Positions 1-5,838 of a stretch of DNA of 9,106 bases are shown in pieces. A program made the position numbers and the translations under genes. The notes under the pieces are model-generated. The model was given only the letters and a program-made list of their open reading frames with translations. It made no database searches and had not been told where the DNA came from. The DNA lies in the NCBI GenBank assembly GCA_009699565.1, contig WLNX01000058.1:1-9106 (forward strand), written 5' to 3'. Each line of letters begins with the position of its first letter. Within the stretch, counting starts at the first letter, position 1. This DNA is from Actinomycetota bacterium. GTDB taxonomy: Bacteria; Actinomycetota; Thermoleophilia; Solirubrobacterales; Solirubrobacteraceae.

Positions 1-2
1 AC

Positions 3-689
3 GCCGACCTTGACATGGACGCCGGGCTTGCTGTGGCGCTCGGCGGCGACGGGACGGTGCTGCGGGCACTGCGGACCTATGCCGGTACCAGCGTTCCGGT
101 AGTCGGAGTCAACTTCGGCGAAGTCGGATTCCTTGCGGCGATCGGGCGGGATGACCTCGCGGCCGGGCTGGAGCGGGTCGTTGACGGCCAGTTCGAAAGA
201 CTTTCACTCCCCGCGATTGAGGTCGCATGCGGCGATACCAAGGCTCTCGCTATCAACGACATCGCGATCACGCGCCGCGCTGGGGATCGGGTCGCGCAGC
301 TCGCCTATGCGGTTGGCGGCGAGGAGGCCGGCAGCGTTCGCTGCGACGGACTCGTGGTTGCAACCGCCGCCGGTTCCACCGGATACAACCTCGCCAACGG
401 CGGCCCAGTGATGGCTTGGGGCGTGGAGGGGTACGTCGTCTCGTTCATCGCTCCACATTCGCTTACGGCGCGGGCGCTGGTCGTTGCCCCGGAGGACCAG
501 CTCACGGTTGACAACCGCTCGCTCGATCCCGTCGAGCTCTCGATTGACGGGCGCCCGACGGCGGAGTTCGAGCCCGGTGAGCAGATAACAGCCCGCTTCC
601 GTCCCGACGCTGCCGTTCTCGGCCTTCCGATCGATTCGAGCTTCTACCGCCGGCTGCGGGAGACGTTCGGCCGGCTCGCTTCGTCCTGA
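3..689 (+). CDS. nadK: NAD kinase, 5'-truncated by window edge
   Basis: ATP-dependent NAD kinase makes NADP from NAD in the cytoplasm. The reading frame is open to the first base, and 228 codons are visible up to the TGA at 687-689. The ATG at 15-17 is in frame but lies only nine codons before the nucleotide-binding GGDGT motif (42-56). Actinobacterial NAD kinases run near 300 residues, so some 60-80 N-terminal residues should lie upstream and that ATG is probably internal. Family motifs follow in order: GGDGT; the NE/D-type motif, here AINDIAITR (Asn-Asp at 255-260); the GSTGY segment (372-386) followed by NGGPV; PHSLTARALV; SIDGR; and a C-terminal SFYRRLRETF. The usual TPTGSTAY reads TAAGSTGY here, a modest variation. 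In actinobacteria ppnK commonly precedes recN, as it does here. Identity is very secure; the true start is not visible. Confidence 0.95.
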   Translation, partial: ADLDMDAGLAVALGGDGTVLRALRTYAGTSVPVVGVNFGEVGFLAAIGRDDLAAGLERVVDGQFERLSLPAIEVACGDTKALAINDIAITRRAGDRVAQLAYAVGGEEAGSVRCDGLVVATAAGSTGYNLANGGPVMAWGVEGYVVSFIAPHSLTARALVVAPEDQLTVDNRSLDPVELSIDGRPTAEFEPGEQITARFRPDAAVLGLPIDSSFYRRLRETFGRLASS

Positions 690-726
690 GCTCGCAACGG
701 CGCGTTTCGGATCGCTCCAGAGGACC

Positions 727-750
727 GCGCAGGCCTGCAACTTCAGGCGC
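727..750 (+). terminator. Weak inverted repeat in the nadK-recN gap
   Basis: The arms GCCTG (733-737) and CAGGC (744-748) pair perfectly across a six-base loop. Two more G-C pairs are possible beyond a two-base bulge. No T-run follows, so this is not a classical intrinsic terminator. It could slow or end the nadK transcript before the recN promoter box at 771-776, or it could be chance in GC-rich DNA. The rest of the 93-base gap shows nothing else recognisable apart from that box. Confidence 0.25.
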
Positions 751-770
751 TGTCCGTCCCCGCCCGCTGC

Positions 771-776
771 TAAACC
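771..776 (+). promoter_or_regulatory. Putative recN -10 box (leaderless geometry)
   Basis: TAAACC, preceded by C, lies six bases before the GTG start of recN. No purine-rich Shine-Dalgarno sequence separates them. It fits the actinobacterial TANNNT -10 except for the last base. Transcription would begin at or within a base or two of the GTG, giving a leaderless mRNA. I see no good -35 at 16-19 bases. The same layout recurs before steA, mctB and the PNPT-like gene, which is the main support. Confidence 0.45.
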
Positions 777-782
777 GAAGCT

Positions 783-2438
783 GTGCTGCACGAGCTTCGA
801 GTCGAGAATCTTCTCCTGATTGAGAGCGCCGAAATGCGTCTCGCTCCGGGGCTCAACGTCCTCACGGGCGAGACCGGAGCAGGCAAGACCGTGCTGGCGC
901 ACGCGCTTGATCTGCTCCTCGGCGGTCGTCCCCGCTCCGGCATCGTCAGGCCGGGCGCTGACGAGGCCTACGTGGAGGGTGTTTTCTCGCTTGACGATGA
1001 GATGAGGGAGGCGCTTGGCGAAAGGATTCCGGCGGATTCCGAGGAGCTCGTGCTGGCACGACGGGTCGCCAAGGAGGGCCGAACAAAGGCAACCCTCAAC
1101 GGGCGCAGCGCTACGGTCGGCGAACTGCGCGACGTGGCCGCACGGATTCTCGTCTTCTACGGCCAGCACGAGCACCGAAAGCTCACGGTCGCCTCAGCCC
1201 AGCTCGACATCCTCGATGGCTTCTGTGGCCCCGCCCAAGCCGATCGGCGCGCGCAGATGCTGCTCGCCCACCATGAAGTCGCCGCACGCGAGGAGTCCCT
1301 TGCCCAGCTTCAAGCACTCGACGGTGCACGTGAGCGAGAACTTGACCTGCTGCAATTCGAGCTGGCCGAGATCGATGAAGCTTCTCCAAGCGCCAGCGAG
1401 GAGGCGGAGCTGCTGGCACTGCGCTCGAGACTTGCGCACGTCGAATCGCTCCGAGCTGCTGCCTACGCGGCGGCAGAGGCGCTCGCGCCGGAGGATGGGG
1501 TGGGGGTCACCTCCCTGCTCGGGTCAGCCGGGTCCGGGCTCGACGGCGTCGCCGGAATCGACGAGCAGCTCGACCCGCTTGCCGAGCGCTGGCGGTCGAT
1601 CGCGATCGAAGCCGACGATCTGGCCGCCGAGCTTCGTCGCTACTGCGAGGCGCTCGGAGTGGAGCCGGGACGGCTTGAGATCACGGAAGAGCGGTTGGCG
1701 CTCCTCGACCGGCTCAAGCGCAAGCACGGCGGCTCTGTCGAGAGCGTGCTCGCTCACGCCGAGGAGTCCCGCGAGCGCCTTGAGATGCTGGCCGGTGCCG
1801 AGGCGTCGATCGAAGAGGCCACCGAGTTGCTTGACGGCGCGTGTGTCGCCCGCGACAAGCTCGCCGCGGAGCTGAGCAAGGCGCGCAAGGCGGCCGCTCC
1901 CAAAATGGCCGAGAAGGTCCGCGAAAGGCTGGACGAGCTGGCGATGGCCGGCGCGACCTTCTCCGTTGACCTGCTCGAGAAGGATCCGGGCCCGACAGGG
2001 AGCGACTCGGTCGACTTCGTGATTGCCCCAAATCCAGGTGTTCCCGCAGGTCCGCTCCGCGAGATTGCTTCCGGAGGCGAACTTTCGCGCGTGATGCTCG
2101 CGCTCCTAGGGGTGGCGAACGACGCCTCGTCGACGACCCTCGTCTTCGACGAGATTGACGCAGGCGTCGGTGGAAAGACGGCTCGCGTCGTTGGCGAACG
2201 GCTCAAAGCGCTTTCCTGCGAGCGTCAAATTCTCTGCATCACCCACCTGCCGCAGATCGCCTCGCTGGCCGATCGCCACTTCTCGATTGAGAAGGACTCT
2301 GCGACCGATCCGGTCTGCACGACGGTGACCGAGCTGCTGGAGCCGGAGGTCGTTGGCGAGCTGGTCCGGATGCTCGGGGCCGACGAGGACGACGGCGCCG
2401 CTCTTCGTCACGCGCGCGAGCTGCGAAGCGCCGCCTAG
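783..2438 (+). CDS. recN: DNA repair protein RecN
   Basis: RecN is an SMC-like ATPase that acts early at DNA double-strand breaks and helps RecA-mediated recombinational repair. The 551 residues match the usual family length. The N-terminal half-ATPase holds Walker A GETGAGKT (residues 29-36, Lys35) and the Q-loop FYGQHEH (Gln128). A central, Ala/Glu/Leu/Arg-rich region (about 150-370) should form the antiparallel coiled-coil arms. The C-terminal half-ATPase carries the ABC signature SGGELSR (Ser430-Glu433), Walker B LVFDEID (Asp456, Glu457), GVGGKTA, and the H-loop ITHLPQIA (His488). All catalytic residues are present, so the gene appears functional. The GTG start gives the family-typical opening M-L-x-E-L-x-x-x-N and follows a -10-like box with no SD. 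It lies 93 bases after nadK and 35 before steA. SOS control is common for recN, but I found no clear LexA box in the short upstream gap. Confidence 0.97.
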   Translation: MLHELRVENLLLIESAEMRLAPGLNVLTGETGAGKTVLAHALDLLLGGRPRSGIVRPGADEAYVEGVFSLDDEMREALGERIPADSEELVLARRVAKEGRTKATLNGRSATVGELRDVAARILVFYGQHEHRKLTVASAQLDILDGFCGPAQADRRAQMLLAHHEVAAREESLAQLQALDGARERELDLLQFELAEIDEASPSASEEAELLALRSRLAHVESLRAAAYAAAEALAPEDGVGVTSLLGSAGSGLDGVAGIDEQLDPLAERWRSIAIEADDLAAELRRYCEALGVEPGRLEITEERLALLDRLKRKHGGSVESVLAHAEESRERLEMLAGAEASIEEATELLDGACVARDKLAAELSKARKAAAPKMAEKVRERLDELAMAGATFSVDLLEKDPGPTGSDSVDFVIAPNPGVPAGPLREIASGGELSRVMLALLGVANDASSTTLVFDEIDAGVGGKTARVVGERLKALSCERQILCITHLPQIASLADRHFSIEKDSATDPVCTTVTELLEPEVVGELVRMLGADEDDGAALRHARELRSAA

Positions 2439-2458
2439 CCTGATCGCCGCGCGCAGCC

Positions 2459-2464
2459 TAAACT
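2459..2464 (+). promoter_or_regulatory. Putative steA -10 box (leaderless geometry)
   Basis: TAAACT, again preceded by C, is a full TANNNT match nine bases before the steA ATG at 2474. The bases between have no SD-like purine run. It is nearly identical to the recN box. A second TANNNT (TAGCCT, 2436-2441) overlaps the recN stop codon but sits too far upstream to give a leaderless message. Confidence 0.5.
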
Positions 2465-2473
2465 CGCCTGTCG

Positions 2474-3631
2474 ATGACGCTTTCGGCTGAGGCCACCAAT
2501 TCCCGTCCCGTGAGAGGCTCGGTCCGTCAGGGCCGTAGAACTAAGAAGCTGGTCCGCACGATTCGGCCCGGGGAGATCGCGCTGATCGACCATCGGGATC
2601 TCGATCGCGTATCGGCGGAGGACTTGATCGCCGCAGAGGTGGTCGCCGTGCTCAACTGCGGCGCCTCCCGCTCTGAGGAGTACCCGAACATGGGTCCGCT
2701 GCTGTTGATCGAGGCGGGCATCGTGCTGGTCGACCTCCCGGACGATGGCCTCTTTGACCGCTGCCGTGACGGCGACCCTCTGGAAGTGCGCGCCGGCGAG
2801 GTTTGGAAGGGGGGCGAACTGCTGGCCGCAGGAGAGGAACAACTGCCGCAGCTGGTGCGCGCCGCGAACGCCGAGCGGCGTCGCGAGATCGGCGGTGCAC
2901 TCGAAGCATTTGCACGCAACACCGTCGAGCACATGGTCGAGGAGCAGGATCTGCTCTCGGGCAAGATCGATCTGCCTCGCTTCGACACCGATTTTCGAGA
3001 CCGACCGGCTCTGATCGTGGTGCGCGGCGTGAACCATCAGGCCGACCTCCAGGCACTCAAGCCTTACATCCGCGACGTTCGCCCTGTTCTCGTTGGCGTT
3101 GACGGCGGCGCCAACGCGATTCTCGAGGAGGGCTTTAAGCCCGACATGATTGTTGGCGACATGGACTCGGCGTCAGTCGAGACGCTTGGCTGCGGCGCCG
3201 AGCTGGTTGTCCACGCCTATTCGGATGGCCGCGCTCCCGGACGCGACTACCTTGAAAGTTTGGAGCTTGAGCACAAGGTGGTCCCGGCGCCGGGAACCAG
3301 CCAAGACGTTGCGATGCTGATCGCGGGAGAGAAGGGCGCCTCGCTGATCGTCTCGGTTGGTTCGCAGTTCAATCTCGTCGAGTTTCTTGACAAGAACCGT
3401 CAGGGAATGTCGTCGACCTTTCTCACTCGGCTGCGGCTGGGGGAGAAGATTGTCGATGCGAAGGGCGTCAGTCGTCTTTACAGGCCCACTCCCGGGAGCG
3501 GGCCGGCCTTTATTGTCCTCGGCGCAGGCATCCTCGCGTTCGCCGTAATCGTCCTCGTTACGCCGGGACTACGCGATGTAGCCGACCTGCTCTGGCTCAA
3601 GCTGCGCGTCCTTCTAGGCGGGACCGTCTAG
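2474..3631 (+). CDS. steA: SteA-like cytokinetic ring protein (TPK-fold, C-terminal membrane anchor)
   Basis: This 385-residue protein is an orthologue-type match to SteA (Rv1697 family). In Corynebacterium SteA works with SteB in cell separation and control of peptidoglycan cleavage at the septum. The middle of the protein resembles thiamin pyrophosphokinase: VGVDGGANAILEEG (Asp210) and IVGDMDS (Asp229, Asp231). The later thiamin-binding part is not conserved, and the segment APGTSQDVAMLIA stands where a TPK would have its second acidic motif, so enzymatic TPK activity is unlikely. The start is rich in Arg and Lys. A single hydrophobic stretch at about 345-367 (from PAFIVLGAG) is the likely membrane anchor, with about 18 residues after it. 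The ATG is chosen because it fits the -10 box at 2459-2464 and the next gene's spacing. mctB/steB begins 10 bases after the TAG, supporting a functional pair. Function is inferred from the family; ligand and activity are unknown. Confidence 0.9.
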   Translation: MTLSAEATNSRPVRGSVRQGRRTKKLVRTIRPGEIALIDHRDLDRVSAEDLIAAEVVAVLNCGASRSEEYPNMGPLLLIEAGIVLVDLPDDGLFDRCRDGDPLEVRAGEVWKGGELLAAGEEQLPQLVRAANAERRREIGGALEAFARNTVEHMVEEQDLLSGKIDLPRFDTDFRDRPALIVVRGVNHQADLQALKPYIRDVRPVLVGVDGGANAILEEGFKPDMIVGDMDSASVETLGCGAELVVHAYSDGRAPGRDYLESLELEHKVVPAPGTSQDVAMLIAGEKGASLIVSVGSQFNLVEFLDKNRQGMSSTFLTRLRLGEKIVDAKGVSRLYRPTPGSGPAFIVLGAGILAFAVIVLVTPGLRDVADLLWLKLRVLLGGTV

Positions 3632-3634
3632 GGT
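3629..3634 (+). promoter_or_regulatory. Putative mctB/steB -10 box overlapping the steA stop codon
   Basis: TAGGGT begins with the TAG stop codon of steA and ends seven bases before the mctB ATG at 3642. It fits TANNNT, is preceded by C like the other boxes, and no SD lies between it and the start. mctB could therefore be transcribed on its own as a leaderless message as well as by read-through from steA. No convincing -35 is visible. Confidence 0.4.
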
Positions 3635-3641
3635 CGGCGCG

Positions 3642-4505
3642 ATGTTCGATTTCCGCTACCACGCAGTTTCGCTCGCCGCGGTGCTTGTCGCGCTCGCCGT
3701 CGGCGTGCTGCTCGGCGTAGCAATCGGAGACGCGGGCCTTGTCTCGTCGGCGGAGAAGCAGGTCCGCTCAAGCCTTCGCGACGACGTGCGCAACGCTCAG
3801 ACGAAGGAGGCGGAAAGTGCAGCTGCGCTCCGCGCCGAGCGTCGCTATGTTCGCGCCTCGTATCCGTTCGTCGTCGCTCGACGGCTCCAAGGGCTGCGGG
3901 TGGGACTGCTCTTCCTCGGCGATTCAAACGATCGGATCGCCTCCGAAGTTCGCAGCGCTCTGGCAGGCAGCGGAGGGCGACTGACAGGAACGCTGGCCAT
4001 GCGCCAGCCGCCAGACACGCAAGCTCTCGCCGACGGGGCTGGGCGCGGTCGTTACAGCCAGATCGATCAGAGCGACCGCGTGCTGCGCTCCTTTGGACGG
4101 ACGATCGGCCGCGAGATGATTCTCGGCGGCCGCCTGATCCGCCGCGAGGCACGCACGCTCTTCAGCAGCCGTGCAGGCGACCTCGGTCCATTTGACGCAG
4201 TCGTTGTCGCCAGGGTCCCGCGAACACTCTCGGGAAGTGCGGCAGCGAGCACAAATGCGCTCGAAGGGGGCGTCGTCGCAGGCCTTGGCAGGACGCGAGC
4301 CTCGATCGTTGGGGTACAGCTCACAACGACTCAGCCTTCTCAGGTCGCCTGGTATCGCGCCCGCGGGCTCTCCAGCGTCAACAACATCGATCAGACCTCC
4401 GGGCAGGCGGCGTTGGTGCTGGCGCTAGCCGGGGCGGAGGGAAGCTTCGGCAGCGGGGCCGGCGTCGGAGCTCTGCTTCCCGGACCCGAGTCCGCGGTTC
4501 GATAG
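3642..4505 (+). CDS. steB: MctB/SteB family membrane-anchored protein
   Basis: This is a 287-residue member of the MctB/SteB family (Rv1698-like, often labelled 'copper transporter'). The diagnostic N-terminus MFDFRYHAVSLAA leads into one hydrophobic helix (about residues 9-29). A charged, heptad-like region (about 35-70) probably forms a coiled coil. The rest looks like an extracytoplasmic domain with VGLLFLGDSND and DAVVVARVPR segments. Only one membrane segment is seen, so it is not a multi-pass transporter. The translated sequence has no cysteine, one histidine (His7) and three methionines including the start, so few obvious copper ligands. Its position directly after steA favours the SteB role of partnering SteA in cell separation. 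The Gly/Ala/Pro-rich C-terminus is poorly conserved in character. The stop lies three bases from the end of the convergent msrB, with no obvious hairpin terminator between. Family assignment is firm; biochemical role is uncertain. Confidence 0.88.
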   Translation: MFDFRYHAVSLAAVLVALAVGVLLGVAIGDAGLVSSAEKQVRSSLRDDVRNAQTKEAESAAALRAERRYVRASYPFVVARRLQGLRVGLLFLGDSNDRIASEVRSALAGSGGRLTGTLAMRQPPDTQALADGAGRGRYSQIDQSDRVLRSFGRTIGREMILGGRLIRREARTLFSSRAGDLGPFDAVVVARVPRTLSGSAAASTNALEGGVVAGLGRTRASIVGVQLTTTQPSQVAWYRARGLSSVNNIDQTSGQAALVLALAGAEGSFGSGAGVGALLPGPESAVR

Positions 4506-4508
4506 CCG

Positions 4509-4922
4509 CTAGCTGCGTTCCTCGAAGTCAAGCGCGGCCGAGTTGATGCACCAGCGCTGACCGCTGCTCCCAGGACCGTCGTCGAATACGTGGCCAAGGT
4601 GGCCGCCGCACTTCGCGCAGACGGCCTCCGTCCGGCGCATCCCGTGGGAGTTGTCGTCGACGAGCGTGACTGCTCCCGAGACAACGGGATCGGTGAAACT
4701 AGGCCAGCCGGTTCCGGAATCGAACTTCGTGTCGGAAGAGAAGAGCTCCGCGTTGCATCCGCGGCAGCGGTACATGCCACTTCCCTTCTCGTCGACGTAG
4801 GCTCCTGTGAAAGCCGGTTCGGTAGCGGCTTCGCGCAGTACGGCGAAGGCTTCCGGGTCGAGCTGCTCGCGCCATTCGGCGTCGCTCTTTTCGATTGGCT
4901 GTGCGGGTCCGTCGTTGGTCAT
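4509..4922 (-). CDS. msrB: Peptide methionine (R)-S-oxide reductase MsrB
   Basis: MsrB reduces methionine-R-sulfoxide in oxidised proteins back to methionine, normally using thioredoxin. The 137 residues equal the length of a stand-alone MsrB. Two CxxC pairs, Cys53/Cys56 (YRCRGCNAELF) and Cys102/Cys105 (CAKCGGHLGHVF), form the structural zinc site. SGTGWPSF (69-76) and HVFDDGP are family signatures. The catalytic Cys125 lies in RWCINSAAL. These five are the only cysteines, so no separate resolving cysteine exists. This is a 1-Cys type in which the sulfenic acid must be reduced directly by a partner or low-molecular-weight thiol. The ATG at 4922-4920 has a good SD. It is the only minus-strand gene here, ending three bases from steB and divergent from the PNPT-like gene, so it probably was inserted into, or inverted within, an otherwise co-directional cluster. 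Confidence 0.97.
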   Translation of the reverse strand: MTNDGPAQPIEKSDAEWREQLDPEAFAVLREAATEPAFTGAYVDEKGSGMYRCRGCNAELFSSDTKFDSGTGWPSFTDPVVSGAVTLVDDNSHGMRRTEAVCAKCGGHLGHVFDDGPGSSGQRWCINSAALDFEERS

Positions 4923-4926
4923 ACCG

Positions 4927-4981
4927 TCTCCTGTGGTCGCGGTGTCGGTAAAAGGTAGCGGAGCCTCGGCGGCCGTGGAAA
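4927..4981 (-). promoter_or_regulatory. Putative msrB promoter and ribosome binding site
   Basis: Read on the minus strand, TTTCCA (4981-4976) and TACCTT (4957-4952) form a -35/-10 pair with an 18-base spacer. The SD AGGAGA (4932-4927) lies four bases before the ATG. Transcription would start near 4945, giving a leader of about 20 bases. This gene therefore has a conventional led message, unlike its forward neighbours. The SD is clear; the promoter is a weaker call. Confidence 0.5.
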
Positions 4982-5001
4982 TGCCCGTCCGCCAGCCTCG
5001 C

Positions 5002-5007
5002 TAGGTT
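5002..5007 (+). promoter_or_regulatory. Putative -10 box of the PNPT-like gene (leaderless geometry)
   Basis: TAGGTT, preceded by C, fits TANNNT and lies six bases before the GTG at 5014. No SD is present. It shares the 91-base divergent gap with the msrB promoter. The only -35-like hexamer, TGGAAA (4976-4981), is 20 bases away and is the complement of the proposed msrB -35, so it may belong to that gene only. Confidence 0.45.
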
Positions 5008-5013
5008 GCTCAG

Positions 5014-5838
5014 GTGCCAGCGCTTCCACTGATCCTCTCGTTCGTCGCAGCTCTGGCTCTCGCTCCCTCACTGGTCGCGTTCCTGATTGACGGTGAGCAC
5101 CTGCGGGAGAACTATCGCGGCGCAATGCTTGCCTGCCCTCTCGGGCTCCTGATCCTCGCCGCGGCGCTGGCCGCTTTGGTCCCGCTGGCTCTGCTCTCCG
5201 GTCTCTTTGAGCTCAACACACTTGACCTTGTCGGGATGCCTCTGATCCTTGGAGTCGCAGCGCTTGGCATTGCCGATGACGTTTTTGCGGGCAGCTCGCG
5301 AGGCTGGCGCGGTCATGGCGGCGCCGCACTCAAAGGTTCTTTCAGCACCGGAGCGCTAAAGGCCTTTGGCACGCTCGGACTGGCCTTGGCCTGGTGCGCC
5401 GTCACGCAGGAGGGGGTGGCACGCTTCCTGCTTGCATCGTTGGTCATCGTCCTCGCAACGAACTTCTTCAATCTGCTTGACCTCCGTCCAGGACGCTCGG
5501 TCAAGGCCTTGGTCCTAGTCGGCATCGGCTGTTGTCTGGGGGCGTGGAGCGTTGAGTCGCTCTTCAGCCTTGGTCTATGGGTTGGTCCGATCCTCGTCTG
5601 CGGCGCACTGGACCTGCGCGAGCGGGGGATTCTTGGCGACAGCGGATCAAACGTCGTTGGCGCCGTCGCCGGAATCTGGCTCGTGCTTGTTCTGGACACG
5701 ACCGGTCTTGCGATTGCAGCAGCACTGCTCGTTTTGTTAACCATTTTCGGGGAACTTCGATCGATCAACTCGTTCGTCGAGGGGACTCCGGGACTCCGTC
5801 ATCTAGACTCAATAGGGAGAACTGTTCACCGTGTCTGA
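5014..5838 (+). CDS. Atypical MraY/WecA-like (PNPT superfamily) membrane protein
   Basis: This 274-residue, very hydrophobic protein appears to have about eight to ten membrane segments and resembles the polyprenyl-phosphate N-acetylhexosamine-1-phosphate transferases (MraY, WecA, TagO). Superfamily landmarks appear in order: NYRGAML (33-39); GIADDVFAG with the Asp88-Asp89 pair; ATNFFNLLD (148-156); and GILGDSGSN with Asp209 in GDSGS. The motif that normally reads NxxDGxDG here reads NLLDLRPGRSVK (153-164), so its second aspartate is replaced by Pro159. The normal histidine-rich cytoplasmic loop is reduced to TPGLRHLDSIGR (258-269). At 274 residues it is shorter than MraY (about 320-360). It may transfer a different sugar-phosphate or act as a non-catalytic lipid-carrier protein. 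The GTG start fits the box at 5002-5007 and follows no SD. The stop overlaps the pyrG start by eight bases. Superfamily membership is likely; substrate is unknown. Confidence 0.78.
   Translation: MPALPLILSFVAALALAPSLVAFLIDGEHLRENYRGAMLACPLGLLILAAALAALVPLALLSGLFELNTLDLVGMPLILGVAALGIADDVFAGSSRGWRGHGGAALKGSFSTGALKAFGTLGLALAWCAVTQEGVARFLLASLVIVLATNFFNLLDLRPGRSVKALVLVGIGCCLGAWSVESLFSLGLWVGPILVCGALDLRERGILGDSGSNVVGAVAGIWLVLVLDTTGLAIAAALLVLLTIFGELRSINSFVEGTPGLRHLDSIGRTVHRV
5804..5820 (+). promoter_or_regulatory. pyrG -10-like box and Shine-Dalgarno sequence
   Basis: TAGACT (5804-5809), preceded by C as in the other boxes, fits TANNNT. It is followed by the purine run AGGGAGA (5814-5820), whose GGAG core ends 11 bases before the GTG at 5831. 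A transcript from this box would carry a leader of about 15 bases with an SD, so pyrG differs from the leaderless genes upstream. The whole element lies inside the 3' end of the PNPT-like coding region. Confidence 0.4.

Noticed and set aside
204..1175. Long minus-strand open frame (323 codons) across the nadK-recN junction
   Set aside because: It lies opposite two well-supported genes, shows no recognisable domain, and long antisense open frames are expected in GC-rich coding DNA.
1015..1875. + strand open frame of 286 codons inside recN
   Set aside because: It is an alternate frame of recN whose translation is Ser/Arg/Pro-rich low-complexity sequence, typical of a GC-rich frame shadow.
2474..3631. 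Thiamin pyrophosphokinase
   Set aside because: Only the DGGAN and GDMDS segments are TPK-like. Length, C-terminal membrane anchor, missing second motif and neighbouring steB point to SteA.
4500..4516. Bidirectional terminator between mctB and msrB
   Set aside because: Only a six-base palindrome (GCTAGC, 4508-4513) is present; no stem-loop with a T-run on either strand.
5804..5831. Pyrimidine-responsive reiterative-transcription control of pyrG, as in Bacillus
   Set aside because: The short region before the start has no initial GGGC followed by an attenuator hairpin and T-run; the G-run here reads as part of an SD.
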